A DNA stretch of 64,000 nucleotides from Ascaphus truei (GCA_036426205.1 WSYH01000104.1:219608-283607); one strand, 5' to 3'; positions 35,256 to 48,344 are shown, counted from the first letter of the stretch. The notes: generated by a model not told the origin, from the letters alone. Program-made: numbers and translations.

Positions 35256-37478
35256 GATTAGGAAAAAAAGCCGCCTTGTAAACATTTGATGGAGATTTGC
35301 CATCTCAGCAAGGCTTGTTAGGCGATCGTACAAATAAATAAATATATTTTACATTATAGTGTACATGGCAGGGGGTCTCCCGAGCTAAACAGCGTTGGTT
35401 AGTCGTCCGAGACCCCTACTTTCAGGAGATACAGGCCCGTATGGGGTGCGCGGTATCCCCTGCAGGAATTTCAATGTCCTGGTCACGTGACATTGTGGGA
35501 ACCATATTCCACACTCTGATTCGCTGAACAACCATGTGATGCCGGCCATCTGGATTAGTGACATCATCTTTAAAGGACAAAGTGAAGCACAAGCACATCT
35601 GATGGTGGCATCATTCCCTTTAAGTGACGTATGTCAAAAAAAAATAATTGAAGTCGGAGCACTTGGTTTGACCAGCAATCAGGACTGTTAACCATTTGAG
35701 GCTTAATATTGACGTCCCAAGCCATATTAAGGCGTGGACGCCTCATTTGAGCCAAGAAGCCGACGATGAACAGCATCGGCTGGGATTTAACAATGGGGTA
35801 TTGGCGGATAGACAGATGAGAAAGAAGATAAAGAAGATCAAGAAAATGTTGACAATGCAGATTAAAGAGGGATTAAAGAAAGAAAAAGAAGATGGTGGGG
35901 TCCTGAGCCAGATCTTCTGGCGGATGGCATTGGAGCTGTTGGGAGGCATTCAAGGACGTGAGCTTCTCTTTCCCCGGGAGTCGGAGGGCAACGCTCGATA
36001 ATGGTAATATAATAAGGGAATGTTAGTAAAGCTTTTTTTACAGGTTTTTTCATTGGATGCGTTGTGTGATTTGTTGGGGAGCACATGACTGATAATATAT
36101 CATCTGTACAACTTAGGGTACAGATAATTAATTATTATGACAAATATTGGGGGCTGCTGGCTGGTATTGCTGTTGGTTTTTTAATGTACGTTCTTATGGT
36201 ATGTATGTGTTGTTTTTTTCCTGCTTATATGTAAAAAATGTTTGCGTATTGGTGTTCGTTGTAGTTACTAGTTGTATTGACAGTATGTTGGCTAATGCGT
36301 TATGGTTCTTTCAGAGATTGTTTGAATGTATTCTTTGTCTTTTAATGTGTACATTCATCAATGTTGTGGTAATTAATTGGTTGATTGGTTAGTGTTACAT
36401 CATTTTGAGTGGTAAGTTGGTTTGAGGAATTAATTGGTTTCATTGTTTAATGGTTTTAAGTAAATAATTGTTTGATGTTGTTAGCTTGTATGATTGGATT
36501 AGCTGGGCTATGTTTTTATTGACTTTTATTTAGTAGCTAATGAAGTGTTTAAAATGGGCAAATAATCTATTATCCATATCTGGATAATAGTTATTGAACA
36601 TTATTGATACTGTATGTGTTAGGGGGGTGTATTAGTTTAGAAGATTGTTTAGTATTTTGTTGGCACATACATGGTACCGCAGGCCCGCGGGTACCCCGGG
36701 ACGGCCGCAGGGTCGCTGGGGACACCGCGTGACCCCCCGGCCTCCCTCGGGGACCCTGCCGGGGTCAGCGGGGACACGCCGGCACTGTTGTAGTGGTTTT
36801 GCAGCGAAGGGGAAGGAGGAGAGCAGAGCGGTGATATCCAGAGAGTCACGTGGTCTCCACACCGGGCTAAAATCTGGCCAGGGCTAGGGACTGAGTAAGT
36901 ACCTGTTGTTCACCATCACTATAGCCCTCCTCGCTCTACCCGTACAACCGATGTCTTCACATCACAGTCCTGTAAACCCGGCACCCGGTTCTTTTGTCAA
37001 ACTCCGTTAATTATTTATTTATATTGACTTTCGCCCGATTGGCAATCCATTAACCTTGACTCTTCGAGCTTAACACGGTTAAATGCATTCTGGTCCTGTA
37101 TTGGTTTTGCGCCTGCAAAAGGTAAACAATTATTTTTTTCTCTAAGTCCAGCCTTTTGTATTCAACTGCCTTTAGCTGGTTGAGATTTATTCAGCGCAAC
37201 GTACGTACGATCAGTTTGCGTTGCTTAGTGAATCCCGCAGAAGGGAGGACTTCGCGCAAACAGCTGATCGTACGAGCAAAGTTGGAATTTTAAAATTTTT
37301 TAAGAAAAAAGCCCGTTTTTAGAGCGCAAAGACTGTTGCGCGGCTTTAGTGCATAGCTCGCGGCGGAAATCTCACGTTCTAAACGCACGTTGCGCTCTTA
37401 AAATGACTTATCATGATTGGCATAGCCCCCTAAGTATGGTAAAACCCATCTCATTGCTTTCATTTTTTGCATAGACAG
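35256..37478. other. Non-coding repeat-derived DNA, copy 2
   Basis: Counterpart of 16662-18888; from about 36281 onward it is identical to copy 1. It contains the same CTATTATCCA hairpin, GC-rich block and palindrome-rich segment. Confidence 0.45.
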
Positions 37479-37545
37479 TTAACCAACCCCACACTGATGA
37501 GACCCATGAAGGTCGAAACGGCCTGTCTGTGGGGGGGTTTGCTGG
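37479..37545 (+). ncRNA. Type I hammerhead ribozyme, copy 2
   Basis: Identical to the motif at 18889-18955: CTGATGA at 37494-37500, GAAA at 37515-37518 and the GTC cleavage triplet at 37525-37527. Confidence 0.85.
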
Positions 37546-37833
37546 TATGTATTTTAACCTGGCTGTGATCAAAGCTGTGTGACCATGCAGCAAGTTAGCC
37601 TATAGGGGAACCATGTTTAAAAATGGTCTTTGACAGCAAAGGTCGGAACACTTGCCTCGGGACCCCTCCAGTTGCATTTCATTTCCCAGAATCCTTGCTG
37701 CAGTGGAAGGTGTGTGATCATGGCTGTTGACAGTCGGGTTGCGGACTGTCTAAGACATTGCAAATGAGCATGCAGTAATATTTCCAGCATGCACGCAATC
37801 TTGCTATAGATAATATACATATATCAAAAAATA

Positions 37834-39505
37834 AATAGATGATACCGTTCTGTGGCTAACGAAATGCTTTATTTGTGCGAGGCTTTCGAGATACACTGAT
37901 CTCTTCATCCGGCGAGGTTAAATGAATGAAGCCAAGCAAAGGGATACTTAATAAAAAACAGTTGTCTCTTGGAATGTTACTGGCTGGTCATTCCCCCCCC
38001 CACCACCGGTGTGGGATGTGTTTTCTGTAGAGGTGTCAAAAGGTTCCTGAAAGCAAGTGATGAAAGAGTGTGTATGGAGATCGTTGTGAATAAAATGAAG
38101 GAAGAGCCACAGTTATATACAGGATTACAAAAGGTGTGTGTGGAGTGGGAGGGGATTATAATGGTGTGGGTGGGTGTGGAAGGAAATGTGAGAGTTGTAG
38201 CACAACTAAAAGTAGTTGTGGATACTATGTAGGGTCCCTATTGGTGTATAGAGATGAAAACAACAAGGAGGAGTATTAGTATGTGTGAGAGGACAGCTGT
38301 GTGTGCATACATATAGACACAGTATGTACAGACATGGCTTTAGCGATCATGGGAGGAAGAGAGTTCAATTGTGGCAGTAATTGACTCTAAATTTCGATTC
38401 TCTGTTTAAGGGCCATGCTAGAAGTGTCATGAACAGTGCATAAATTTGTATAAATCCAACCGTCTCTATTAGGTTGTTTTAAGATTACCTTTGAGGATGG
38501 CAACCCTCAGATCGTTCATATTATGGCAGAGTCAGAGAAAGGTCGCCAACAGGAATGTCTCTGTTCCGCGTTTGATGCGGTGTGGCGAGGCAGGTTTCTT
38601 CTCTTGTTTAGCCCAGCCCTGTCTCACCGATGTATAAGCAGCCCCCGGGGCATTTCATGCACATGATGAGGTACAGACATTTTGCTGGAGGAACAGGTGA
38701 ACCTTCCTATGATTTTGTATTAACGATTCTGTGTGCGTTATTGTGATGTGTCCGCTGTGTAGAGCATTAGCAGGTTTTCGCACTTGGGTCCTGGGCATGG
38801 GTTTGTCCAGCATTTCAGTTGTACTGATGAATACTGACTCCTCACCATAATATTCTGGGATTTTGGGGTGTCGGTCATGATAATAAGGGTTGCTTCAGGG
38901 AAGACCGTGTTGCAGTCGTCTATCTTCCTGTAGGAGGGTTGTAGTTTCTGGCGATACTGCGTAGGGCTTCCTGGGTGGGTGATATGTGACCACAAAGGTA
39001 CCCTGTCGATGGTCTCCTTCTGTTTGTATATCAAGGAGATCACTTCTTGGATCTGGTGGCTTTGTGGAATTGGTGGTCTACAATTCTGTGGTTATATCCA
39101 CGGTTTATAAAGTTCTGATCTAAGGCTTAATCAGTTCCGGGTCTCTGTATGTGTGTCGAAGCATATCCGGTGTATCGTTTGGCTTGACCTGTAGATGGGT
39201 GCATGGTGTGGGTGTCGGGTGAAGCGTTGTTGTCACTAAATAGCTGGCTCCATTCATTTTTATTCAAACTGATACAAATACACACTCTTCATCACTTGCT
39301 TTCGGAACCCTTTGACAACTCTAGCCAATTAAAACACATCACACCGGTGGGAAGAATGACCAGCACAGATAACCTGCAAGGACACTGTTTTAAGTATACC
39401 TTTTTGCTGCTTCATTTATTGTAACATCGCCGTAAAGAAGAGATCAGTGTATCTCGAAAAGCCGCACAAATAAAGCATTCGTTAGCCACCAGAACGGTAT
39501 CAATA
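37834..39505 (-). mobile_element. PLE-C, copy 2
   Basis: Base-identical to 19244-20915. The linker and GIY-YIG remnant lies on the minus strand at about 38460-39060. Confidence 0.7.
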
Positions 39506-39584
39506 TTTTATTTGTGTGTGATTATTGATCCGGGCTTAACACGGAACTGATCCTCTACATATATAAATATAAATATATAGATTT

Positions 39585-42327
39585 AAGAGAGAGGGAGAGC
39601 GAGAACGAGAGAAGAGAAGAACAGAATGCGCAGTCCCATCGTGTTAAAACAGACATTTAATCAATTAAAAAAGGACAAGGGGATAAGGACACTCACAAAA
39701 GTACAAGATACAAAGGCAGTTGTGAGATTATAATCACCACCAGCAATGGGCACCAACACCGTCCTGGGAAACACATCAGTTGTTCGATAGCCAATCGTGT
39801 TCACATCCAGCAGTTTTGGACGATTGGAAACAGTGTCTCTTGTGCTTGAATGCGATTTGGATTTTTCAGCCCAGATCAGCTACATGCGCGCTCCGGCCGT
39901 AAAGCGCCAAACTGCGTGATGACGTTCGTCTAGTTCCTGGTAGCGTGCCCTGACGCGTTTCGTCACGACAGTGACTTTTTCAAAAGGGAATCACCACATG
40001 GTGGACGGCTCGGTATATAGGCTCAACTTACACAAAGGGGAGTGACCTCGGCGAAAAACCAGAGGCCAATCATCAGTGCCAATGCATAAATGGCCAAGGG
40101 GACACTAGTGATGAGCCAATGGAAACAACCGTGTCAATCCTATAATAAAAACAAATGCTGCACAAATAATACTTCATGGGCATATAAACCACAAATATAA
40201 AATGTCACTTCGTATTTCCTATAATTAGAACCACATCACAAACAAAAGCCAGAATGAAAATAAAATAATAATACACTATAAATAATCAAAAAATTACAAA
40301 AATTATTATTATAAAAACACAGCAATAGGAAAAGAAATACATATGTATATGCTCGTGCCCGCAGATGGACACATATATAACATGTAACAATAGCGTAATA
40401 TAGCACAACTAATGAAAACCCTCATTTATAATAGATTAATTAACAGTTCACAAATTCATAATAAAATATAAATAAAATAATAAATAATTAATATGTATAC
40501 AATAATACACATACCAAGTCTATCATCATTCACATAAATAAAAATGAATTTTCACAGTTCAACTCCATTAATATACAGTGGAAGTATATAAATGTATAAA
40601 TTTGCTATAAAATAGAGGTAATGACCAAATCAATAATTATGGGGAAAGCATTATGTATCTTTCAAATAACAATAAAGATAATAATATGAATAACTATACC
40701 CAAACTCTAATAAAAGAGAAGGGGAAAGGGATATTATCTTTCCCATCTAACATCAATAAAATTGATAATCGAAAATCTAGATACTAAGCCAAAAAAAATA
40801 AAAAACTCTAACATACTGGACTAAAGAAGGAGTGAAAGATTAGAAAATGAGAACATAGCAGAAATAGAAAAAACAATAGGAGGTTTTGCGTTGAAAAGCG
40901 ATAAAGATAGAGGGGGGGGCGTGGGGGGAGGTGGGGGAAGGGGAGGGAAGGGATGGGGGAAAGACTGGGAAGATAGACGAAAAAGAGGGAATGGAAAAAG
41001 AAAAGAATAGAAAAAAAAAAGGGGGGGGCGGAGAAAATGGGAATTGCAAAACTGCCTCTTTAAACAGAGGAAAGGGAATGGCAGAGTCAATATACCAAGG
41101 CTGGATGGATTACACCAAATTACTAGGTTACTAAACCATCATGAGTCCACAGGATTAAAGTACCCAACTGGTGCCGAGGACAATATGTCTCCCTTCGACA
41201 CAACATTTTATATCCGATCCCCCAGTCTAGCCAGAGGCAGAATGTGTTCAATACACATAATAAGTAGGGATCTGGACGCCTATGTGAAAAACATGTAAAA
41301 TGGTAAGAAAGATTATGGGTATTTAGACCATGCAACACATTCCTCCTATGCTCGAGGAGAGGGTACTAAGGGAATAGGTGAGCGACCACATATGCTGGCC
41401 CGATAACCACATTGTAAAAAGGGAGACTATATAAGTGCTAAGGCAAATAACTATGCCCCCCTGACTAATTTTCCCACCTTTTCGAAGGGAGACAAACTCC
41501 GATGTGACCGTAAATGTTTACATGTGATGCCAGCGGCCTCTGCCACACATGTGGTTGCCAGATCGGCCCAACAGGTGGGCATTAGCAGCCACATCCACGT
41601 GGATAATGTAGTCAGAGCTAAATGGTTTTGATATTTCTGCCTTCCTATATATAATGGTGGTCTATCAGGAAGAAGATTTCCCCAAATGGGGGTACACATT
41701 CAAGATGCTCCAATGGGTATTTAAATATACCCCTGATGGTTCTAAAAGATTGATGTGAAAGTGGTGGATAAAATCTAGGATTTCCCTCGATATTACACGA
41801 TTTGTTCCCAGATTTACCTAACCCACATATGTACCTTTATGGGTATTTTGATTTCTTGAGTAGTTGTGGATCTTTCAGAGGACCGTACCCTCCTGAGAGT
41901 CGTTGACAAGAACGGGAATCAAACCCTTCATTGAAATTTGTTGCTCAGGTTTTTGCTAGATTTGAATCATAAAACTGCTATATCTAATGGAGTTTGAACG
42001 GAATTCATTTTATTATGTGAATGATGAGCGACTTGGGTTAGGTATTATGGATAATATTAATTTTTATTGTAATAGCTTTATATGCATTTGTGATGGTATT
42101 AATCTAGATAAATGCGGGTTTTCATTAGTTGGGCTATATTAGGCATATGTGACATGGTTATATTTTTATTGGGTGTTCCATCTGCGGGCACGAGCATATA
42201 AATATGTATGGATATTCTTATGTGGGTGTGATAATAATAAGGTTTGTAATTTTTATGATTTTTATAGTGTTTATTATTTATTCGTATATTATGCTTTTGT
42301 TTGTGATGTGGTTCTATTTTATAGGAA
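39585..42327 (-). mobile_element. PLE-B, copy 2
   Basis: Base-identical to 20995-23737. The GIY-YIG remnant is at about 41120-41820 on the minus strand; the hammerhead-like motif is at 39948-39994. Confidence 0.65.
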
Positions 42328-42364
42328 ACTAGCTGAGAGACCCGGCATTGCCAGTGCAGTTAAA

Positions 42365-42980
42365 TTTCCCGCTAGGAAAAGGTGGGGGAAGGGGGACCAT
42401 TGACACGAGATGGGGAGGGGTGGGGACAGTGGACCGGCAGGAGGGGAGGGGACGGGGACAGTGGACAGGAGGGGACGGGGCCAGGGGACAGGAGAGGGGT
42501 ACAGACAGGGGACAGGAGGGATGGGGACAGTGGACAGGCACCCGGGGGGCCGGGGGGGGACAGTGGACGGAGGGGGTACTGGAGGAAAGTGGAACGAAAG
42601 GGGACGGGGACACTGTGGACAGGAGAGGGGGGGTTGTATGAGAGTGGACAGCTGAGGGCGGGTGGTGGAGATATGGAAAGGAGGGGGTAACGCTGACGCT
42701 GTGGAAATGCGAGGGGGGGTGGAGGAGAGGGACAGGAGGGGGGTGAGAGACGTGGCAGGAGGGGGGGTGGAGTTGCGACAGGAGGGGGGGTGTGAGATAG
42801 TGGAAAGGAGCGTGTGGGGACAGTGGTGGACAGGAGGGGGGGGGGGGCATTGGACAGGAGAGGGGGGGAAAGTGGAAGGAGTGGTGGGGCAGTGGACAGG
42901 AGGGGTGGGACTAGTGTGACAGGAGGGGTGGGGGACAGTGAACAGGAGGGGGGGGACGGTGGACAGGAGGGGGGATGGTT
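42365..42980. repeat. G-rich minisatellite, copy 2
   Basis: Identical to 23775-24390. The 227-codon minus-strand frame across it is a Pro/Ser/Leu shadow of the repeat. Confidence 0.85.
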
Positions 42981-43009
42981 CTTAAAATTTACAGTACCAG
43001 AAGTCTCCT

Positions 43010-43420
43010 TAGGGGTAAACATTTTTACCAACTCAGTATTAGGTGTACACACCACTGACTACCAGAGGTGTACACACCACTGACTACCAGATGTATTAAC
43101 ACTGGAAGCAGTAAATAAGTGCAGCAGAGCTGCTTACTATATACATAACAGCTCAGCAGCATAAGTGTATATATATATATCAACATGTATATAGGAGGAA
43201 GCGTTTCCAATCGCGAAACGCGCGCGTCGGCACCCGTCACGTGCACACGCGCCGTCAGTATTCACGTGGCAGCATTTCAAGTATCACTGCATACAGCTGC
43301 CAGACGGCTCGCGTGCTGTTCCCTTCCAAGTGGGCAGGAGTCTAGGTGGTGAGATATTGAGTGCTTTTAGTGGGTTCTTGCTCTTTCTATATTTACCTAC
43401 TACGTTACCCATTAGCACCT
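43010..43420 (+). repeat. PLE-A pseudo-LTR, shortened copy 3
   Basis: Start and end of the pseudo-LTR only. Internal losses occur near 43195 (removing the first half of the hammerhead-like core) and near 43353. GCGTTTCCAATCGCGAAAC remains at about 43200-43219. Confidence 0.7.
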
Positions 43421-44419
43421 TATCCTACACACACTTACCTTATTCAGCTGTAGCGGGGTACTTCACTAACGGTCTAAAATGGGGTTTATTCTGGTACGCC
43501 AGAAGACAAAACAAAGATGCACAAAACAAGATACAATACCAACTGGGGCCTGGGGAGTAGACTCTAGCCGCGCTAGGTTCTTCAAGAAGGCTTGCCCTGT
43601 CCGCTTCTTGTCCAGAATATCAGAGTGATGATCACACAGCATCCCCTCTGACATGTATCTCCAGCTGGTCACAGTCAAGATCCAATCTACTTCCCAGAAT
43701 GTCTCTCTGATAGTCTCTAATGCTCTGATCAGCAGAACCTCTTATACAGCCCTCTGTGGCTATCCTTTACATGGGACAGGGGCTGCTGGCCAATCAAAGC
43801 ATGGATTAAGTTGGTGCCACAAAAGCCAGAGGAGGGGCGTGCTAAGGCACTCAAGACCTCCCACTGGGTAAGAGCCTCAGAGTCTGGTCAGTGCAATGCT
43901 CTTACTCCCAGATGTGATCAGCAGCCTTTCACCACTCCCCAGGAGTCCTGACACCTAGCTGTCCCTAATCTTATCATTTCAATAGAAAGCTTCAACTACG
44001 TGGATTGCTTAGTCTTTCTCCATAGAAATGACAGGAACAGTGGAATATCATTTAATTTCTTGCAGGGCTGACACCCAAAGCACAGTAGAGTGATTTGCAA
44101 ACAGACCACAAATCACATAAGACAATGCCAGCTTTCTAAACTGGGGAAGGATTGTCACAGGGAATAAAGAATACATGCTTTTAAATACATTCTTACAGAC
44201 ATGGGTTACATTTACACATTCCCTGTTCTTCCCCAGATATTAAAGTACAGCCGATATAAGCCTTACATAGGTGGCCAAGTTACATGGAGTTAGGGGTAGC
44301 TAGCTGGACTGCATCCCAATTTTGTGATGCCAGCTACCCCTACCATCACACGTTTAAATCCATTTTTTCTGACATTCATCCTCCATTTGTTCTTCTATTT
44401 ATTATTTTACAACATTTGT
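43421..44419. other. Non-coding spacer, copy 3
   Basis: Counterpart of 7566-8571. No gene seen. Confidence 0.5.
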
Positions 44420-45751
44420 CTTTTTTTTTTATAACTTAAAGTTTTATTGAATATTTCCAACATGAGATACAATACATAATACACATTACAGGCATTCTTG
44501 TAAGTATTCCCAACTGTAAACAGTAATATAATTCATAAGAGAATTCCAGAGCTTTCGGGCCTTACTTAGTCGGGTTATTCCGGATGGAATAGAAATAATA
44601 ATAATTATAACGAAAAGAAAAGTAAAAAAAAAAAAGGGCGGGGGGCAGAGAGAAGTAGGAAGGGGAATGGATATGGAGAGGACATCAATCCGGGTAACCG
44701 ATCGTCTATTGTCTAACATCTTCCTAGATTGAGCGCCTCTGCGGTATTCCTACCCGTGTACCTGTATCCTCAGCCACCTTTGGGTTCCCGCTCCCAAAGG
44801 AGAACGCATCTAGATCTATCATAGCCAGATTGTGTTACTCTCAACACCGGGGATATCTGTATGCGCCAGCCAAGGCGTCCAGACTTTTAGGAAATTGTGC
44901 CAGTGTCGTTAACTAAACTCGTCAACTTTTCCATCTGGCAGATAAACCACATTTGATTCCGAATCTTTGGGATGCTTGGAATATCGGGGCGTTTCCATAA
45001 TGCTGCGATCTCGCTCCGTGTTGCTATTGAAAAATGTGCTATCAATTTATTGTGTGCCTTGGACAGATCCGTTAATGGTCTATTCAAGAGGAACAGCCAT
45101 GGGTCTGGGGGAATAGTGAGGTCGAATATCCTCTGTATCCAATTTCTAATTTCTTCCCACACTGGGAAGATCCGTGGGCAGGACCACAGCATATGTAACA
45201 GGTTGGCCGATCCCCCACACTGCCTAGGGCACAGCGGGAAGGATCCCGGCATGAACTTGGGCAATTTCATTGGGGTGAGGTACCACTGCATTAAAACCTT
45301 ATATGCGTTCTCCTTTAGTGTGGTGCAAATGGAGCTTTTTGCTGTAGCTAGGTAAATGGCATTCCACTTCTCATCTTCTAGGGTCTCTCCCAAATCCCTC
45401 TCCCATTGGGTCCTAAATGATGGTGGTTGCTGTCTAGAGCCCGCAGAATCGATCACCTCTCCGTACAGCTGTGATGTGAGTCCCTTAGTGTTGGTCTCTG
45501 CCAGACAGAGCTTTTCAAAAGTCGTCAAGGGGAGATATGGGGCAAATTTATTATAGAATGCTCGGAGCTGGCGGTATCTAAAAAATTCCAAATGGGGTAT
45601 ATCCTTTTCTAACCTGACGTGGTCAAATGTTTTAATCTTTCTGTTGTAACCCTCCAGGTCTTTGATCCGTATAAATCCTTTTTGATTCCAAATTTATGCA
45701 TCTCCCCCTAGCAGGCCCGGAGCGAACTTGGGATTGTTCCAAATTGGGGAC
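44420..45751 (-). mobile_element. 5'-truncated L1-type LINE, copy 3
   Basis: Minus-strand LINE 3' end. The T-run at 44421-44430 is the complement of its poly(A) tail. It carries the open frame 44887-45591. The other end abuts the Gypsy LTR at 45752. Confidence 0.7.
44887..45591 (-). pseudogene. L1-like ORF2 C-terminal domain
   Basis: A 234-codon minus-strand frame without internal stops. It matches the region after the RT of vertebrate L1-type LINEs. Signature parts are KENAYKVLMQWYLTP, a Cys/His cluster around CPRQCGGSANLLHMLWSC and a C-terminal RKRP-like region ending in MEKLTSLVND. The endonuclease and RT domains are absent because the insertion is 5'-truncated, so this fragment has no enzymatic role. 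The counterparts at 9120-9700 and 27656-28200 are frameshifted. Confidence 0.8.
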
Positions 45752-46210
45752 TGTGACAGGGTAAATAAAAGCCACCAGTTATATGCCTGGAAAACCTATG
45801 TCTAGTCTGCAGTGCGAAACTGACTAGGTTAACTTCAACTGGGAACCTCAGGACAATTAGTTGGATCCCAGCTGCCTAATCAAGGTGTGTTAAAACCCAG
45901 GCTGTAGACACATGGAGCCTGGCTGTTGATGAGAGAGGAGTAAGAAGTAAAGTGATTCCTGAAAACAAGATCTGAGTAGTAAAGCAGTTGTATTGTGAAC
46001 TGTCTGTCCCCTGCATAGAAAAAGGGTAGCTGCCTTATATGTAAACTGTCTGCTAAAGAGAAACTGTTTTGTTTGGTTTGCTGAAGAAAAAGCCATTTCG
46101 TTTTTGCTGATGAAAAGCTATTTTTGTTTTGTGTGCTGTATATCTTTTAAGGATAAATAAAACAGCCTTGTCAAGAAACCCACGTGTGTAGTTGCATGTA
46201 CCCTGCAACA
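45752..46210 (+). repeat. Gypsy-type 5' LTR, copy 3
   Basis: Starts TGTGACAGGG and ends CTGCAACA (459 bp), with an AATAAA signal near 46153. TGGTGTCAAGAATTGGGA at 46213-46230 resembles the 3' end of tRNA-Leu and is the likely primer-binding site. No second LTR is visible downstream. Confidence 0.55.
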
Positions 46211-46280
46211 TATGGTGTCAAGAATTGGGAAGGTTATTTTCAAAAGGCTCCTGCAGTTAAAGGGCCACACACACACAAGA

Positions 46281-47363
46281 ATGGAAGAAATGTTGAAAGA
46301 GTTTCTGTGCGAGCAAACCAGACAGCAGGGATAGTTAATGCAGGAGCAGGCCCGGCTGCAAGCGGAGAGAGATGAAAGACTACAAGCAGCACAGGATGAG
46401 CGGATTGCAAAGCTGCTGACCCAATTCCAACGGTCTGCCAGTGCAGAATTAGCAAGCAGACCCCCGATACTCCTGAGGAAAATGGCTCCGAACGAGGATC
46501 CAGAGGCTTTTTTTCTGACTTTTGAAAGAGTTGCCGAAGCTCAGGGCTGGGCTACAGATCGCTGGGCAACTGCTTTGGCCCCGCTCCTCATAGGAGAATC
46601 CCAGGCCTCATATCAGGGTCTCCCAGCAGATCAGGCAATGGACTACCGACAAGTAAAAGCCGCCATACTGGATCGCTTAGGTCTGACCCCAGAGACCTAC
46701 CGGCAGCAGTTCCGGAACGTGAAGTACACCGCTAAGATGAGACCCCGGGTCCTCGCTCAGCGATTATTGTACTTATGTACGCGCTGGATACAACCCAAGG
46801 AGTGCACTAAGGAGGCAATTCTTGAGCAGGTGGTTTTGGAACAATTTCTACAAATAATACCCCCTTCCGCACGCTCGTGGGTAAAACGCCACGCTGCTGA
46901 AACCCTAGCTTTGGCGGTCCGACTCGTAGAGAACTTCCTTGGGGCTGAGCAGCAGGCGAGTGTCCTGGACTCGACTCCACCGGCACTTGCGGACGCCCAA
47001 AGAGAGAGGTCGGATCAATGGGGAACCTACGGCCCGTCATGGAACCGCCAAGTCCAACGGAAGGAGCAGTCGTTCCAGCAAGGACGGAGTCCAAATGCTG
47101 GTCCCCGCCGAGACCCTCATCTCCTTCCGGATGTCGGCTCGTCGCAAAGTGAGAGGAACTTGCGAGGACGTCGCCCACAGGACCCACCAGATGCCTGGTC
47201 TCCAGTAACTGGTCCAGCGGAGCGCTATCCACAGCCCCCTCCTGCGAGGGAACCCTCTCCATGTTCCGCCTGTGGAGAACAAGGCCACCAGTATGTGGAC
47301 TGTCCACTGATGGATTGTTCATTCAGCAGAACCGTCGCCTCGGCTTTTACTGAGGAAAATTAG
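46281..47363 (+). CDS. Gypsy retrotransposon Gag with SCAN-like capsid and zinc knuckle (one in-frame TAG)
   Basis: The structural protein of an LTR retrotransposon of the Gmr1-like/SCAN-gag type. The likely original start is ATG 46281 (MEEMLKEFL); an in-frame TAG at 46332-46334 leaves the uninterrupted 341-codon frame from ATG 46338. Order: coiled-coil Gln/Glu/Arg segment (QAERDERLQAAQDERI), a capsid part (FFLTFERVAEAQGW), the SCAN-type helix segment (VLEQFLQIIPPSARSW, LALAVRLVENFLGAEQ) near residues 150-210, and a basic/Pro linker. A zinc knuckle CSACGEQGHQYVDC (CX2CX4HX4C) lies near the end. The frame stops at TAG 47361-47363, directly followed in the same frame by protease. Copies 1 and 2 are frameshifted. 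Confidence 0.85.
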
Positions 47364-47989
47364 AAGCCCTGGCTACTTCCAGCCCTGATTGGGGGAAAAA
47401 ACGTCCAGGCCCTTGTAGATTCAGGCTCTGGGAAACCTCTGGTCCTCCAGGAACTGTTACCGCCCAACGTGTGTTCTTTTGACTCCCCATGGAGCATAGA
47501 ATGTATACACGGCGATGTAAAACGCTATCCGATGGCCAAAATCCGGCTACAGGTAAAAGGTCAGGAGGCTTACCTCGAAGTAGGAGTCGCTCCTTGGCTC
47601 CCTGCCCCCGTTGTGCTTGGTCGGGACTGGCCTTTCTTTTCGGACCTAATGGCCCCAGTCTTTCACGAGGAGCCTCCTTCTAGGGCTCAGGAGAACCCTG
47701 GCAAACTGTTCCCCTTCTCGGCAGACCTTTTTCCCAGTAGAAACCGGGTTCAAAAGACTCGGAAGCAAAGACGCTTAGACAAACAGGACTGGTTGCAGAA
47801 ATCTGGGTCGCAAGGTGACCATTCTAGTAGTCAGAGGTCACAAGTGATTGCTGGGGATGGCCAAAGGGAGGGGGATATGGGCCCTGGAGATTTACCAGAC
47901 CTATTCCTCCCTGACTTTCGCCAGAAGCAAAGGGAAGACCCAGTCCTTGCTAGACAGTATGACAAGGTGGTTAAAATTGATGAACAGAT
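47364..47989 (+). pseudogene. Gypsy pol start: aspartic protease and linker, interrupted by a MITE
   Basis: Continues in the gag frame after a single TAG. Seen parts: PALIGGKNVQALVDSGSGK with the aspartic protease motif DSGSG near 47415, then VVLGRDWPFFSDL, the usual end of Gypsy protease, then a charged linker to KIDEQI near 47990. There the frame enters a Harbinger MITE and no RT, RNase H or integrase follows, so pol is lost. The open frame technically runs on to 48179, but that last part is MITE sequence. Confidence 0.75.
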
Positions 47990-47992
47990 TAA

Positions 47993-48323
47993 GGCTGAGG
48001 CCCCGGTGTCGGCGCTCCACGTGCGTCTGCCAGACTGGCGGCGCATGCAGCTGAGATCCCCAGTCTGCGGTGGGCTACAGGGGAAAAAACAGGGGCGCAG
48101 CCGTGACGTCACCCGGCAGGTTCACCCTTATTGGCTGAGCCGCCGGAGGACGTGGCCAGTGCTCCATCACAAGTTGTGAACACAGATTTCTTGTCTTCAG
48201 AGAAATCTGGTCGCGCAATGCGGCGGGCAAGGCAGGTAGCGGGCCCGACCTCATTGAGGGGCAGCTCTTCTCCCTTCAGCACCCACCATAGTGGGCACTG
48301 CAGTAGGCAGCGGGGACCTAGCC
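47993..48323. mobile_element. Harbinger-type MITE, copy 3
   Basis: TAA at 47990-47992 and 48324-48326. Ends GGCTGAGGCCCC and, reverse-complemented, GGCTAGGTCCCC; 331 bp; GC-rich; no transposase. It interrupts Gypsy pol and so is the younger insertion. Confidence 0.65.
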
Positions 48324-48344
48324 TAAGTTATATTCATGAGTACA

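Larger units (their letters stand above)
24407..42996 (+). repeat. Large repeat unit, copy 2 (about 18.6 kb)
   Basis: Begins abruptly after ACAGTA at the end of the first minisatellite, with sequence matching 5876 onward. A perfect 47-bp tandem duplication (24435-24481 and 24482-24528) and seven N (24642-24648) lie just inside the left edge. The order of contents repeats copy 1; the last 6.7 kb (from about 36281) is identical to it. Confidence 0.85.

Noticed and set aside
46807..47322. 171-codon minus-strand frame
   Set aside because: Antisense shadow of the Gypsy gag frame, which has clear SCAN and zinc-knuckle signatures.
48131..48344. First half of the 144-codon + frame as a gene start
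   Set aside because: It lies inside the Harbinger MITE, so the ATG belongs to the MITE and not to the coiled-coil-like segment after it.
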